DNA from: Parastagonospora avenae f. sp. tritici 18332-5
Lineage: Eukaryota; Ascomycota; Dothideomycetes; Pleosporales; Phaeosphaeriaceae
Assembly (NCBI GenBank): GCA_022559985.1
Contig: JAFJTR010000028.1
Span: 293,191 to 357,190 of the forward strand
Direction of reading: 5' to 3'
Length of the DNA stretch: 64,000 bases
Shown here one piece after another: positions 1 through 10,736 of the stretch (its first letter is position 1; each line of letters starts with the position of its first letter). The notes below the pieces were generated by a model. The model did no database searches, was not told the origin of the DNA, and saw nothing but the letters and a program-made list of their open reading frames with translations. A program made the position numbers and the translations under genes.

Positions 1-2061
1 GTATGACCATTCGTCATGTGCGCTCGGCGGAGTATCTCTTCGGTGCCATCTTCATCGAGGTCCTTGTCCTTGATGATGGTGATCTCGCCTTCTTCCGCCT
101 CATGGTCATCCTCAGATCCATCATGTCCTGAAGATGGGGCAGCTCTTGACGATGGACTATTGGTCCTGCTTCGTCGTCTAGCTTCACGGCTGGACGCCCT
201 CACATTGTCTCGCCGAATGCTCTCGATCATTTCTGCCAAAGTCTTACGGTCTGCTTCGGCGGTCTCAGCACGCTCACGGTATCGTTCCATTTGCTGTTTC
301 ATTTCGCTCATCTCGCTCATCATCAGATCCAGACGCTGTTGCAGTTGCGAAGTGGCACCGGCAGCATCTGGCGAGGCAAATCCATTCTCCAGTCCTGTGG
401 TCTTCTCATTTAGCTCGGCATCGTCATCTTCAATGGTGCCGTTTGCGTGCTCCAAGTCTTCTTCCTCGGGCTCCTGCTTTGATTCGCGCTCGAGTCGGCT
501 GGCACGTTCCTCGGCGTCTTCTCTCGCCCGACGCTCCTCAGTCAACATTGCCTCTAAGTCCCGGAGGCGAACGCTTTGTGATTCAATCTCTTTCTTTGCA
601 CTAGTCAATGCTTCGTTCAGAGAAGACATCTGCGCATCCGACCGCACGGGTGATCCTGTCTTCTGGCGCTCGGTGTCCGACCTTCTAAGCGAGGATGCGG
701 CGTCTGGTTTGGCAGGCAGTGGCTGCTGTGGTGGTGGAGCAGGTGGATCTGAGAATCTCGCCTTCAGGCTATTATCCTTCACAGGAGAGATCTTGGTTGG
801 GTCAATAGGCGATGCTTTGGTAGTGTCTTTCTTGGGATCCGCAGTTAGAATAGCGTTGATGTACTGATGAGTCTGTTGTAGCTCTTGTGATTGTTGTTTG
901 GCAGCTTTAATCTCGGCCTAGAAGTCTTAGTATTTCTCATCATTCACGAGATGGTCAACTTACATTCAGCTTTTTGACTACCTGCTCCATTGTGATAGGC
1001 TGGAGCCAGAAGTTGGGGTGCCGTGGCTGTTGCATGCCGTTACCATAGGCAGCGATGGCACCAGGGCCTTGCATCCGCTGGCTGTTAATCGAGCCCTGGC
1101 TTGATGTCCGGCCGCGCATGTTGGCTAGCTGTTGCTGGCCATTGGGCCCCATCATGTTGGCCATTTGCTGGTTCTCCAGCTCTCCAAAGTTGAGGTCCAT
1201 CATATCACCAGCGGATCTGGCATATATGCCGGCGTGCTCGACGCGTGCAGCGACCTTGTGGTGCACGATTGTCTTTTGATCTTCGCTAACGATGTCGATG
1301 CCGAGTTCCAGCATATCTTGCTCCCGCAGCTCGTGTGGGTCAGAATCCCGGTTCTCCTGCGACAGCCGAGCACCGTTCACAAACGTTCCGTTGGATGACT
1401 TGACGTCTCGGATCCATATCTTGCCCTGTCGGTCCGCCCATACTTCAGCGTGCTGTCTCGAGAGGACTTTGGAGTCGAAGTAGCCGTTCAGAGGTGTGGG
1501 TATTGTTTTGTTGTTGGTCTGTCGTCCTATGCGAAGGACGTCGGGAAAGAAGGGGACGGTGATGGTCTTGCGTTCGAAGGTGCCGTTCATCGGCATGAGG
1601 TGCAGCACGGCGGTCTGTTCTTGGCCCTGAGCCCTCGGCACGCCATTTTGTTGCTGCGCCTGTACAGCGCCGTTACTCTGAGAGGGAACCATAGGGGCGG
1701 GCGATTGCAGCGCGCTCATGGCCGATGCTGCTGACGAGCCGGGGCCTGCCGATGCGACGGGCTGGGGGCGTGCTGTTGTTATTCCGGCGATGGGCTCGGT
1801 CTTGGTCGCGGGCCAGAGTCCCTTGGGGGCCTTCGTTTTGCGGGCAGCCCACGCTGGATCGGTGCCGTTTGGCGGCGCGACGCCGTTTGACTGTGACGAG
1901 GCGGCAGATATGGTCGACGTGGTCGATGCCTGTGACGACAGCGACGAGCTGGAATTTGACCGCTGGGCGCTCTTACGCGGCATAAAGGCTCCGTTGGGGT
2001 TACCTGCCTCGGCGCTCCATGGCTGCCGATTGAGGTTCTGGGGGAGCGCGACTGCCGTCAT
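1..2061 (-). CDS. FHA-domain coiled-coil protein, SLMAP/PRO45/Vps64-like (partial)
   Basis: Exons 964-2061 and <1-917, read on the minus strand; the intron 918-963 has GTAAGT and CTTCTAG borders, phase 0. The gene runs off the left edge, so the C-terminus is missing. Residues 1-150 are Ser/Gln-rich and disordered. A forkhead-associated domain lies at about 152-262, with the phosphothreonine-binding core visible as G179-R180, SRQH (201-204) and SSNGTFVNG (222-230). Exon 2 encodes a Pro-rich stretch and then long Glu/Arg/Gln-rich coiled coil. FHA followed by coiled coil is the layout of SLMAP-family STRIPAK subunits, which act at the ER/nuclear envelope in hyphal fusion and fruiting-body development. 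The missing C-terminus should carry a tail-anchor helix if this is right. Assignment to that family is inference from architecture; the FHA domain itself is clear. Confidence 0.78.
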
Positions 2062-3021
2062 TGGGGTGGAATCGGAAGCAACACGCCGCTGCGTCTCAGG
2101 GACACTTTTCTTGAGATGCCCGTCCTCTCCGCTTCAGCGGCTCGACGGCAGCGTCACAACACCAAAGGCAGTCAGAGGCGACAGCGACAATCGGCAGTCG
2201 AATCAGGAACTCATGCGTCGCGGAATGATGCAGTGGTCGGGCGGTGCAGCGGGTGGGAAGTGGAGGGAGTCGCGCGGTGGCCGAATGTCGTGTGCTGGTC
2301 GTGGAAGCCCGTGCGACGTCAGGTCGATGCAGGCGCTGCAGACTGGCGCAGAGCACGACAGCAGGGCCTGGAGAATGTCGAATATGCGAAAATGGCCGCG
2401 GATCGGGCGTGGCGATGGGCGGTGGGGAGCTTTTTCGGGTGCGGGTGGTCTAAGGAGACAGGAGTGAGGTGTCGTTGTCGTCGGGCCTTGTCCCACTGCT
2501 GCGACGCTGACTGGCCAGCCCTGGGTGTGCGAGATGCAGGCGTGATGTGGTTGTAGAGAAGACGACGGCACGGGCACGAAAGGTTAGAGGACAGGATTGT
2601 TGCTGGAACGACAAACACGCTATACTACGGGATGATAAGACAATGCTGGGGCGGTTCGCTTCATTCCTGCGGCGAAGTGAAAGGGCATCCAAAGTCACGT
2701 GCTCTGCGCGGCAAGCGAGTTGGCTGCGTCAGAGGTAGAGAGTGTCCAAGACAATGTTTAGGGTTGGACTTGTTACAGCCCAGCTGGCATCGCGACTACA
2801 CACATGCGTATTAGCGGACATTGTATACTGTCAACATTGACATGTGGACGTTAGCTTCCGTCATGCATTCCATGGCTCTTCTTTCCTGGGGTGCAGTGGT
2901 GCTCGTCTTGGCGGGTGCACGAGCCGCCCCGGGGGCTTGAAGTGGGACGGCCGAACTACAGAGACCACCGAGTTTCTTCTCCGCATTTGCTCGATTGAAG
3001 GTTCACAGCGTAGAAGTCAGT
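2062..3021. other. Intergenic, divergent promoter region
   Basis: This stretch separates the divergent FHA gene and the MGR2-type gene. It is GC-rich next to the FHA gene and holds several overlapping open frames on both strands, none with a recognisable domain or splice-linked partner. No clear TATA box was seen. Confidence 0.5.
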
Positions 3022-3567
3022 ATGCCGGTGCCTGTTTCCTCCATGCCGCAAGGGGCGCGTGGCCCGTCTACACTTGACAAGCGTATGAAACAGCCATTTG
3101 CAACCTGTAGCAGACCGGCTAACAGCACGCAGTGAAGATGGGTGGCATGATGGGTGGATGTATGTCGCATGGAGACGAATGTGATGGACTGTGACCTGAC
3201 ATCTGAGCAGCCGTCGGCCTCATCATTGGCTTCATATTTGGTGCGCATAGTCTGCCCGCCTAAATACCCACTCTGACTTTCCAGGCTTCACCAACATTGT
3301 CCGCTTTGGTCCCGGGCCAAATGGAATGCTGCGAACATTGGGACAGTACATGATGGGATCAGCCGCCACCTTTGGGTATGTGCCGCGCCAAGTCGTATCA
3401 TACGAGCGCTGACAATCGTTGGTAGCTTCTTCATGGCCATCGGTACCACGATCCGAACAGACAGCTCGCCCATTGCCACCGAGGCTTTCAGCAGAGTTAA
3501 TCGAACACCCACCATGCTACAGCGCCAATACCGAAGTCTCAGCGCCCCTCGCGACGCGAAGAACTAG
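3022..3567 (+). CDS. MGR2: MGR2/ROMO1-type mitochondrial inner-membrane protein, five exons
   Basis: Exons 3022-3082, 3133-3159, 3211-3240, 3285-3375 and 3426-3567 join to 116 codons. All introns are GT-AG and about 44-51 nt. Exons 2 and 3 are micro-exons of 27 and 30 nt, so no single frame reveals the gene. The product has the family signature: a K-M-G-G-M-M-G-G start to the first membrane helix, a Gly-rich helix (GLIIGFIFGG), then R-F-G-P-G-P-N-G, then a second helix containing MGSAATFGFF. MGR2 couples the TIM23 presequence translocase to TIM21 and gates lateral release into the inner membrane; the animal homologue is ROMO1. The C-terminal tail of about 40 residues is polar and longer than in animals. 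The splice reconstruction is manual, but every junction restores family-consistent residues. Confidence 0.88.
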
Positions 3568-3898
3568 CCATAGACTCATGCAGAGAGCGGAGAATAGGAC
3601 ATCCTCGATCGAACAGAGGCCTGTACAACACCATGAACAGATGCATACGAAGACATGTACATATAACGTGAGCGAAGAGCAAACACCAGACAGCACCATT
3701 GTTGCTGCACGGTGGGCATTAGCAGGTCTTGGGATCAGTTTACCAATGCTATTGCAAGAGACATTTTGATTGTTCTTTGTCGGAAATCATCCCAAACTTT
3801 CTTCTCTTCCTCTCAGTTTGTCGTACAGCATTATTTATAGAGTACCTTCCCTTCTCTTTCCTTCATTACATTCCCCACGCGACTAATCATCTACTGAA
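3568..3898 (+). promoter_or_regulatory. Intergenic with TATA-like box
   Basis: A TATTTATA motif at about 3832-3839 lies roughly 60 bp before the next ATG and is followed by a pyrimidine-rich leader. This is a plausible core promoter for the gene starting at 3899. Nothing else was recognised. Confidence 0.35.
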
Positions 3899-4315
3899 AT
3901 GGCCAATCTAGAAGCCGACATCGCCACGGCCCGACGCCCTTCCCTCCTCATAGACACAGACACGGACTGCTGCGCCGCATCGAGCTCCGCCGCCCTTCTT
4001 GCTCCGCTTGACGCCCTACTTAAGGACCTTCTCGAAGTGCAAATAAGGCTCGAAAATCACAAAGCTCACCAGGCACGATTGGACTGCGACAGCATGGCGT
4101 CTTACGTCAAGGATTGGGCAGATCAGCTCCGCTTGGTGCTTCGCAGCCTGAACGACGCGGAAGTGCAGAGATCGGCGGAGGTTCTGCGGGGTTTGGATTG
4201 GTACAATGCGAATCTGGCGGCGTGTAGGGAGGATCGTGAGAAGATGATGCAAGCGCTGAGAGAGCAGTTTGAGAAGAAGAGTGCGGGGGGAGTATGTTGC
4301 GCCATTACGTGAAGG
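3899..4315 (+). CDS. Small unknown helical protein
   Basis: Single-exon frame of 137 residues, with the ATG after a pyrimidine-rich leader. The N-terminus is polar and includes a CCAASSSAA stretch; the rest is Leu/Glu/Arg-rich and predicted mostly helical. It ends in a short Gly-Gly-Val-Cys-Cys tail followed by Ala-Ile-Thr. The terminal double cysteine is reminiscent of lipidated tails but does not match a CaaX box. No signal peptide or membrane helix is visible. I do not recognise the family. Codon use looks like real coding sequence, and the frame is longer than chance competitors here. Confidence 0.5.
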
Positions 4316-5040
4316 AGGTCTGATGAAGCACAAGTCGCGTTGCTATCTGGCTTCTCGATGGTGGTGCCCTTGACAAGAAGAATAAAGGCTATTGCTTATT
4401 GTTATGTTAGGTGGAGTCAGGGCTTTCAAGCTTCTACACGCGACTTCGTCATATGCAGCGTGGCTTCCACACTCAAGTAGATGTGATCCGCCGCCAAAGG
4501 TAAGCACACCTGCATCCCCCAACACAAATAAACATCACTGCGCTACCATAAATCTGTCCCTGTAATAATGTATGCGCTCCTCTCATGACCCTCAACTAGC
4601 CGCTGGGACCATACTACCTACGCCGTTGACTAGTGTTCGTACGTGCGACCGCGACCATCCTATCTAGACTCCTGATTGAAGCCACACCTATATCAGGGTA
4701 TCTTGTACGTCTTGGCAGATGGGCACATTTGTGGCATGCATCTTTACAAGGGCAACCCTTTCAATCCGCTTGGTCTGACCTATCAACACCGCCAACGCCA
4801 TCAACGCCACGACATCGCATGAGCACCTCACCTGGTTATGAAGCCCATATCTTGACGTGTCTGCCCCTACGCAACGCTCGAAAGATCTTACAGCGAGCTT
4901 TGTCATGATCAACGACATCACAGAGTAAGCCGCCTTCACATTTTGAACTGATGCAAAGCTGTTTATCACGGTGCTCTTACAAACTGCTTCTCCCTCTTCT
5001 TCTACATCGTGTTCTTGTCACACCTCTCTTTACCTCCAAC
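4316..5040. other. Intergenic, nothing recognised
   Basis: Only short overlapping frames without domain features are present. The 3' part probably holds the leader of the F-box gene. Confidence 0.4.
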
Positions 5041-6152
5041 ATGGCCATCTCACTTTTAGACCTGCCTGCAGAGTTGCTTGTTTCCATCGTATCCTTCTTA
5101 CATGTCAGAGACTTGCTCAAGTTCTCTAAATGCTCGCGTTTTGCTCGCTGTGTTGGAAATTCAAGTCTTCATACCCTGAAACTTGACTTCTGTAATCCAC
5201 CTTGTGGACGATACTTCCGCCTTGCTACAGGAAATATCGCTCGCTTGAGATGTCCTAGCCGTGCGTCCTCTCCATTCAGACGACTAATAGCATCAACACA
5301 TACGCGATCGTGTCGAACGAGCTCGGCTTCGCTCAGCAGCAAGCTTCGGTTGAACGAGGAAGGTCCAGGCACAATATTTGTACTCATACTTGACGCTCAG
5401 GATTACGAGGATAAAGTGCTCGTCAACTTCCACTCTAAGCTTATATCCTGTATATTGGCTCGGTATCACAACATCCAGAACCTTGACATATCTATATGGG
5501 CATTGACCTTCCCGATGGCAAAGGCCATACCAGGGCTCCAAGGACTACGCTCGCTATCAATTGTTATACAGGAGACTGGATACGCGAGGGCCACTCGGTG
5601 GGGATCCCCTGCTACTCAGACTGCAGCATGGCAGGCGCTGACTACATCTACTGCCTGGACCGATGGGCTGCGCACCCTCAAGATCAACAACGCCGACATC
5701 ATGCAACCAGATTTATCGACGCTTCTGAAGCATGCTCCAAGGTGTCAGAAACTAAGTATAATCAAATGTAAAGCTGTTGATACAGCGCTTTGGAGCTTCC
5801 TGGGCATCGAGTCGGATGGTCGAACAACCTTGCGAGTCCTCGTGGTGGAGCAATGCGACACATTTCTAGGTGAAGCGGCCATAAACGCAATCGGGAAGAT
5901 GGAATCTCTGCAAGTAAGACAAAACTTGGCACTTCAATGCAACTATTGCTAAAAAAAAAACAGCATCTTGACCTCCATGACTGCCGTGAAGTATTCTGCA
6001 ATGCCATCAAACAGACGAACGACAACAAATGGCACATTCCCGTCATGATACCTCCCAGGGCCATCACTGAATCAGAAGAAGACATACTCGAAGCCGATTC
6101 AGATTGCGGCAGTAGTGAAGGCGACGAGTACTTTGCAGCAAAGATTCGGTAA
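5041..6152 (+). CDS. F-box protein
   Basis: Exons 5041-5913 and 5964-6152 give 353 residues. The intron has GTAAGA, a run of ten A and CAG borders, phase 0. The start at 5041 follows CCAAC and leads straight into an F-box (LDLPAELLVSIVSFL, residues about 5-45), which binds Skp1 in SCF ubiquitin ligases. An in-frame ATG at 4951 would add a leucine-rich leader, but the internal ATG fits the family better. After the F-box come weak leucine-rich segments (LRSLSI, LRTLKI, LRVLVVEQC) that could form a substrate-recognition face. The spliced C-terminus is acidic (EEDILEADSD). The substrate is unknown. The downstream gene is convergent, 173 bp away. Confidence 0.75.
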
Positions 6153-6325
6153 AGTGTTGATTCGATTCGACGAGACCATCTCGAGATCATGCAGATCATT
6201 CGGGGCTCCTGTCATCTATCTAGTACTACGTATGCGGGTATAACCATCCAACAAGTCCCATCAAACAGACAGTCGTGAGCGTCGTGATGAGTGCCTGACT
6301 AACATGCCAAAGATCTTCAACCTGT

Positions 6326-7450
6326 TCAAATCTCCTTCTCGTCTCCATCCGTCTCTGGCGTCTGTTGACTTGAGCTGTCAGAAACTGACTTAATGATCGA
6401 TCGAGCATCACGGCTTGCCGCGTCGCGAAGATAACTGGAGTAATCAGACACGCGCTGAGACTTAAGCTGCCACTCCCGATCGCGATGGAGCTGTTCCTGG
6501 CGAATGCGCTCGTGATCGTTGACGACATGCTGGCGTGTCGGGTACCCCACTGCACCACGCTGGTGAACAAAGTGCGCCTGCTTTGCAGACCCACGACGCA
6601 TCCTCTCAAGACTGCGTTGCTTGATCATGCTACCCAGAGGCTTCTTAAAACTCATGCGCTTGCGCTTTTCGCGCTCCACGCGCTCATCCTCTTCCCTCTG
6701 AACACGCAGTGCGACGTGGTACTTCTCGCTCAGATACGCGCCGATCATCGCAGGACTCCAGGACGCAATCCACGCGATGCCCTCGGTGAACTCCTTACTC
6801 TCGAAAAGGTTCGCGAGCAGTTCTTCCGCGTCGGTGGGGGTGATAATATTCGCCTCCATCTCGGCATAGATCTCGCGGTACAGCACGCCAACGCGGAACT
6901 GGCGCATTGCGTCGTCGAGTGCGCGTGCACAAGCTGGGTCGTTGAGCATGTACCAGTACGACATGAGCCCGTCGTAGAGTTCGGCGATGCTCGGGCCGTT
7001 GTCGAAGACCGGCTCGGAGGGCAGGTTGAAGCCGTTGGTTACGCGGAGAGTGAGCATTTGAGCCATGTCCTGGAGGCGCGCGAGGAGGGCGTAGTACAGG
7101 TCTTCAAAGTCCTCGAGAGGACGCTCGGTGACTGGCTTGTCGAGACGTACACTGACATCTTGACGCAGGCGCGCGGCGTCTCTGGCCAGGCTGGTCAGTG
7201 GGCTGAGGGTGCTGACGCCGGCGTAGAGGCGGTCGTGGAGAGTCTTGAGGGAGGGGTTGTATGGGTCGTGCTTTGCGGCGGCGCCGAATAGCTTGGTGTG
7301 CTCGTCGATGCTGATCAGGTAGCTGCTGAGATCGACGAGGTTGCGGATGATTTGCTCCGGATCGTGGGAGTCAGTGGCGGCTTTGACCTGTGCCTCTGTG
7401 GCGGCGGGTTGGAATGGAGGGAGAGCCTGCATGCTGGAGTGGCCAGGCAT
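6326..7450 (-). CDS. Unknown fungal protein, helical with basic C-terminus
   Basis: Continuous frame of 374 residues from the ATG at 7450. Upstream in-frame codons extend the frame to 7765, but that segment is His/Ser/Thr-rich and reads like a leader, so the internal ATG is preferred. Residues about 10-260 look like a helical bundle with regular Leu/Ala/Asp content. From about 255 there is a highly charged segment (EREKRKRMSFKKPLG) that may be a nuclear-localisation or membrane-contact patch, and the tail is Ser-rich. No catalytic motif, signal peptide or membrane helix is visible, and no family is recognised. Confidence 0.6.
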   Translation of the reverse strand: MPGHSSMQALPPFQPAATEAQVKAATDSHDPEQIIRNLVDLSSYLISIDEHTKLFGAAAKHDPYNPSLKTLHDRLYAGVSTLSPLTSLARDAARLRQDVSVRLDKPVTERPLEDFEDLYYALLARLQDMAQMLTLRVTNGFNLPSEPVFDNGPSIAELYDGLMSYWYMLNDPACARALDDAMRQFRVGVLYREIYAEMEANIITPTDAEELLANLFESKEFTEGIAWIASWSPAMIGAYLSEKYHVALRVQREEDERVEREKRKRMSFKKPLGSMIKQRSLERMRRGSAKQAHFVHQRGAVGYPTRQHVVNDHERIRQEQLHRDREWQLKSQRVSDYSSYLRDAASRDARSIIKSVSDSSSQQTPETDGDEKEI

Positions 7451-8172
7451 GTTTCTCAGATGATGGTATCTGTGAACGTGGTGTGTGGTGTGTGGTATGT
7501 GGTTTGAGGGAAAGTAGATCGTGAAATGTGAGGTTTCTGCAAAAGATTTTGAAGAGTGTGCTGTGTGGGAATTGAGGTTGAGCAGAGCTTGAAAGATTCT
7601 CGGCATTCGAGAAGTCGTTGTGGACTCGGCGGAAAGAAGGGGGCTGGTAGCGAGTTGGATGAGAGTAAGGTGAGGTGAAAGGGACACCCGTGGGCGGGTA
7701 GACGAGTGTCCCTCTTCTGCTATTATTCGCCCTGGTAGACAAAAGATTTTGAATATCGTTGGCAATTAATGTATGGTAGACAAGGGTCGTGTACTGGGAC
7801 TTATTTGAGGGCGACCGTAGTATCGCGATGGTTTGTCGTCATGGGAACCAGTGAGCTAGACTCCGACAATTTCGATTGTGAAAACGATCAACTCTACGAT
7901 TACGAGACACAAATACTAGAGCTCTGTTAGAATAAGGTTCCACTTGAAATATGTGTTGCTATGATGATCATTTCGAACGTGGTCGCAGGTTATAAGCTGA
8001 TGCTGGTGCTGCGATTGGTGTTTGTTGTCGTTCCTTCACCACCATATCTCGTCCTACAGCCCTTCACCTGGATTACTAGCTACCTAAATAATCCGATGAG
8101 TCACCAAAGTATGGCAGCGGGACTCGCGCCAGCCACTTGCGGTACTAATGGCGCACACAGAGGTGTAATCAC
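7451..8172. other. Intergenic, 5' leader and promoter of the minus-strand gene
   Basis: The part next to 7450 has low complexity on the coding strand (ACACCACACAC-like) and probably is the 5' UTR. Beyond it nothing was recognised. Confidence 0.35.
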
Positions 8173-8349
8173 TTGAGATCATTGGCGACACTACCCAGGC
8201 GGCAAGACCTGCGACGAAGTGAGGCACCACTGGAATGGTGTATCATTCGAGAGCCCGTCAAGCTTTCAGATGAGTTCATGAAGAGTATTCAAACGTCAAT
8301 TAGAGAAGCTGCAGATTTTGACCCGTCGAAGCATGTCCATTGTCACTAG
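8173..8349 (+). pseudogene. Possible short gene remnant
   Basis: A 58-codon frame without an ATG, bounded upstream by a stop and ending at TAG 8347-8349. It reads as plausible protein, containing K-L-S-D-E-F-M-K-S-I then a Glu/Ala helix and F-D-P-S-K-H-V. The wording resembles C-terminal segments of unknown fungal proteins, from memory only. No donor or acceptor was found that links it to a start. It could equally be chance. Confidence 0.2.
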
Positions 8350-8523
8350 ATCCGAAACATGTAGTATATTTACCTGAGTGCTAACAATGCAAAGTGTCGT
8401 AATACTTCGGAATTTGCAAGTACGGCTCCGTCATCACTCAAAGATTTCAAAGATACCATAGCTAGTACCAACAAGACACAACAGGAAGCGTCCTCACAGC
8501 ACATTACATCCATGCTAGAGAAT
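8350..8523. other. Intergenic, nothing recognised
   Basis: Short 3' flank of the minus-strand gene ending at 8524. Confidence 0.4.
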
Positions 8524-9024
8524 TCATCTCCTATCAAGCCTCGAAACAGGCGCTGGTGGCGGTCCTTGTGCATCACGTATTTCCCTATTTGCACCGTCCA
8601 GCTGGCTCTGCGCAACCGCTATCATTTCCCTTGTTATCACAAGACTCTTCCTCATGCTCCTAAGATCGATTTGCAATACTGCCCGTCCCTTCATCGTGTC
8701 TGGCTCCTTGAGCGCCGCTGCCTCTAGTGGGCCAAGGATCGTTTCGAGATCGCGACAGCTCTCCTCCGCCTTCTCTATGTACGGCGGGTAGATACGAACG
8801 GTTTGACGTGCCAACTCGATTCTTCGAGACTTAAGTGGAACGCCCGACTGATAGACTGCTAGATCGAGATCGTCGTCAAGGCCTGGAAGCTGGGCTGAGA
8901 CGGCTTCAAATGCTTCATAGATCTGTTCTGCTTTCTCTAGAATGGTAGTAAAAGCTTTACTTTCCTTCGGAGTATCTAGATTGAGTTCGACGTTGAGATG
9001 GTCTGCGATACTGCGACCGGACAT
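8524..9024 (-). CDS. Small unknown helical protein
   Basis: Single-exon frame of 166 residues. It is almost entirely charged amphipathic helix (Glu/Leu/Ala/Arg), including a central K-A-E-E-S-C-R-D-L-E-T-I-L stretch, with a Pro-rich end (GPPPAP) and a basic last turn. There is no signal peptide, membrane segment or recognised motif. The divergent neighbour starting at 9467 is also a small helical unknown protein, so the pair shares the 442-bp promoter region. Confidence 0.5.
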   Translation of the reverse strand: MSGRSIADHLNVELNLDTPKESKAFTTILEKAEQIYEAFEAVSAQLPGLDDDLDLAVYQSGVPLKSRRIELARQTVRIYPPYIEKAEESCRDLETILGPLEAAALKEPDTMKGRAVLQIDLRSMRKSLVITREMIAVAQSQLDGANREIRDAQGPPPAPVSRLDRR

Positions 9025-9466
9025 TGGGAAGTATACCCGTCGAGAGGTTTGGCAGGTCGGAAGCTGGAATGTCTGGTAGACTCATCTGGGAACGAAAAAC
9101 AACAGGTGAAAGCGCAGGACTCTTTGGTAACTTCTACTAGGTGCTGGTTGAACGTTTCTGGCGTATAAATAAATGGTACTGCTGAAGCAGTTATAGATAA
9201 AGAAATCTAAGTACGTTTGATCAAACGCCAGTGGAAGTATCAGCTGCAGTTTGCACGAGCTGATACTTGGTTTACAGAAGAGCTCACGTGTCCCTCTAGC
9301 CTGACTGTCTGAAATTGTGTTCACTTTCATCTTGTACATAGCCACCCGGGCAAGGTTACGTCAGCAAACACTTGTGCGCGCATCTTTTGCCCCCGCGAAA
9401 TACTCGTCCGTCAATCATCTGCATCATCACAAAGCAGATGATAGCAACTCTGAACGATCAAGATCC
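9025..9466. promoter_or_regulatory. Divergent promoter with TATAAATA
   Basis: A TATAAATA motif at about 9164-9171 reads as TATTTATA on the other strand. It sits about 140 bp from the minus-strand start and 300 bp from the plus-strand start, so either gene could use it. Confidence 0.35.
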
Positions 9467-10242
9467 ATGGCCAACGACTACATCAACAACCTCTTGGCGC
9501 AAGGCGGACGTGCACCACTATCGCCAGACGATGTGGAAGTCAAGCGAGCCATAGCCGCTTGTCAGAACTACGAGGCCTTTGAAAAGTAAGAGTACAGCAA
9601 CACACAGCGTGTGCTCATGTGCTAAGCCTTACCAGTGCTCCCGTCCTTCCGAACACCATCAACATGCTAAAGGCACCGCCTGTTACAACAACCAACACTA
9701 TACGTCGACCTCTCCGTGACTGGGACGACCTATCCAACCTCAAGACGCGCGTCATAAGGAAGCTTCTCAACGTCCTGAAGGAACGCTGCGCGATAGCCCG
9801 CGATGCCACAGACGACAGCCTAACCACTCTCGAGATCTCCACACACATCTTCATCTCCGAGCACGACCCCTTCGAGCCCGCTGCAGGGTTTCCCAAGTAC
9901 ATGAAGACTCTCAATAAGGCTAAGCTTGCCGGTCGCGCCCTGTTCCCTCCGCAGACTGCCTATCGCGATGCCATCACGGCGCTTCGCATGCTGGTGATTG
10001 ACCTCGTCGAATTGTTGCCGAAGAACCATGCGGACAAGGAGCGCATCAGCAGCGAGTTGAACGAGGGTAGATCGAAGGCTCGCCAGGACGAAGAGATGGT
10101 CCAGAGGACTTTGCACCCAGAGAACACTGGCCTCAAGCCGATGACATACGTGGCCACTGCGCGGATGAGGTTCGATAGCTGGAGCAAGGAGGAAGAGAAA
10201 CTGAGGGCGTGGGCAGAAGAGTGTATGGATGCGATGAAGTAG
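9467..10242 (+). CDS. Unknown helical protein, two exons
   Basis: Exons 9467-9585 and 9636-10242 give 241 residues. The 50-nt intron has GTAAGA and TTACCAG borders and splits an Asn codon. Without splicing the first exon hits TAA inside the donor. The N-terminus reads M-A-N-D-Y-I-N-N-L-L. An in-frame ATG upstream at 9317 would add a cysteine-free basic leader but is less likely. The body is Leu/Arg/Lys/Glu-rich helix with several Thr-rich turns. No recognised domain, signal peptide or membrane helix. The family is unknown. Confidence 0.6.
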
Positions 10243-10736
10243 TGATGGCGGGTTGATGCGGTCATGCTGCGATTAGATTCGCATCATCTCGAACTCTTAT
10301 GTGCCGAGATGCAACATGCTTTTGCGGCAGTCATGCGAGACATCGTGTGTTGTGTGTTTTGCGTTCTGTGAGACAGGACAGCGAGAGCCGCCAGACAGTC
10401 GTCGTTCTCTCGATAGCGCCTGCCAGAGTTTCAAATGCACTTGACAACTGGCACACAGATCACCAGCTTCTTCATGGAGACAAAATGTACACATTCAGTT
10501 CAAGTTACCCAACACAAATGATCGCTAACGTTCCGCTGCCTTATCGAGAAACAACTCGCCATATTCCTTACGTGCTCAAGGTATATCCAAGTATTCAACT
10601 CAGAGGCTTCCTTTTTTTTTCCAACTCTGGACCCCATGATAGCTTCCACATATCCATCCTAAGTCCGTCATCTATCCATGTACACATGATTGCAGTATCA
10701 TTGCATGCCGTCTGTGCTTCTTGCGGCGTTGTGTAT
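10243..10736. other. Convergent intergenic region, nothing recognised
   Basis: Space between two convergent gene ends. Frames present are AT-poor and lack domain features. Probably 3' UTRs. Confidence 0.4.

Noticed and set aside
16..867. 283-codon plus-strand Ser/Leu-rich frame
   Set aside because: It lies opposite exon 2 of the FHA gene, whose frame is coiled coil and joins by clean splice sites. The plus-strand product has no domain.
6485..7291. 268-codon plus-strand frame
   Set aside because: Antisense to the 374-residue minus-strand gene; composition is that of a shadow frame.
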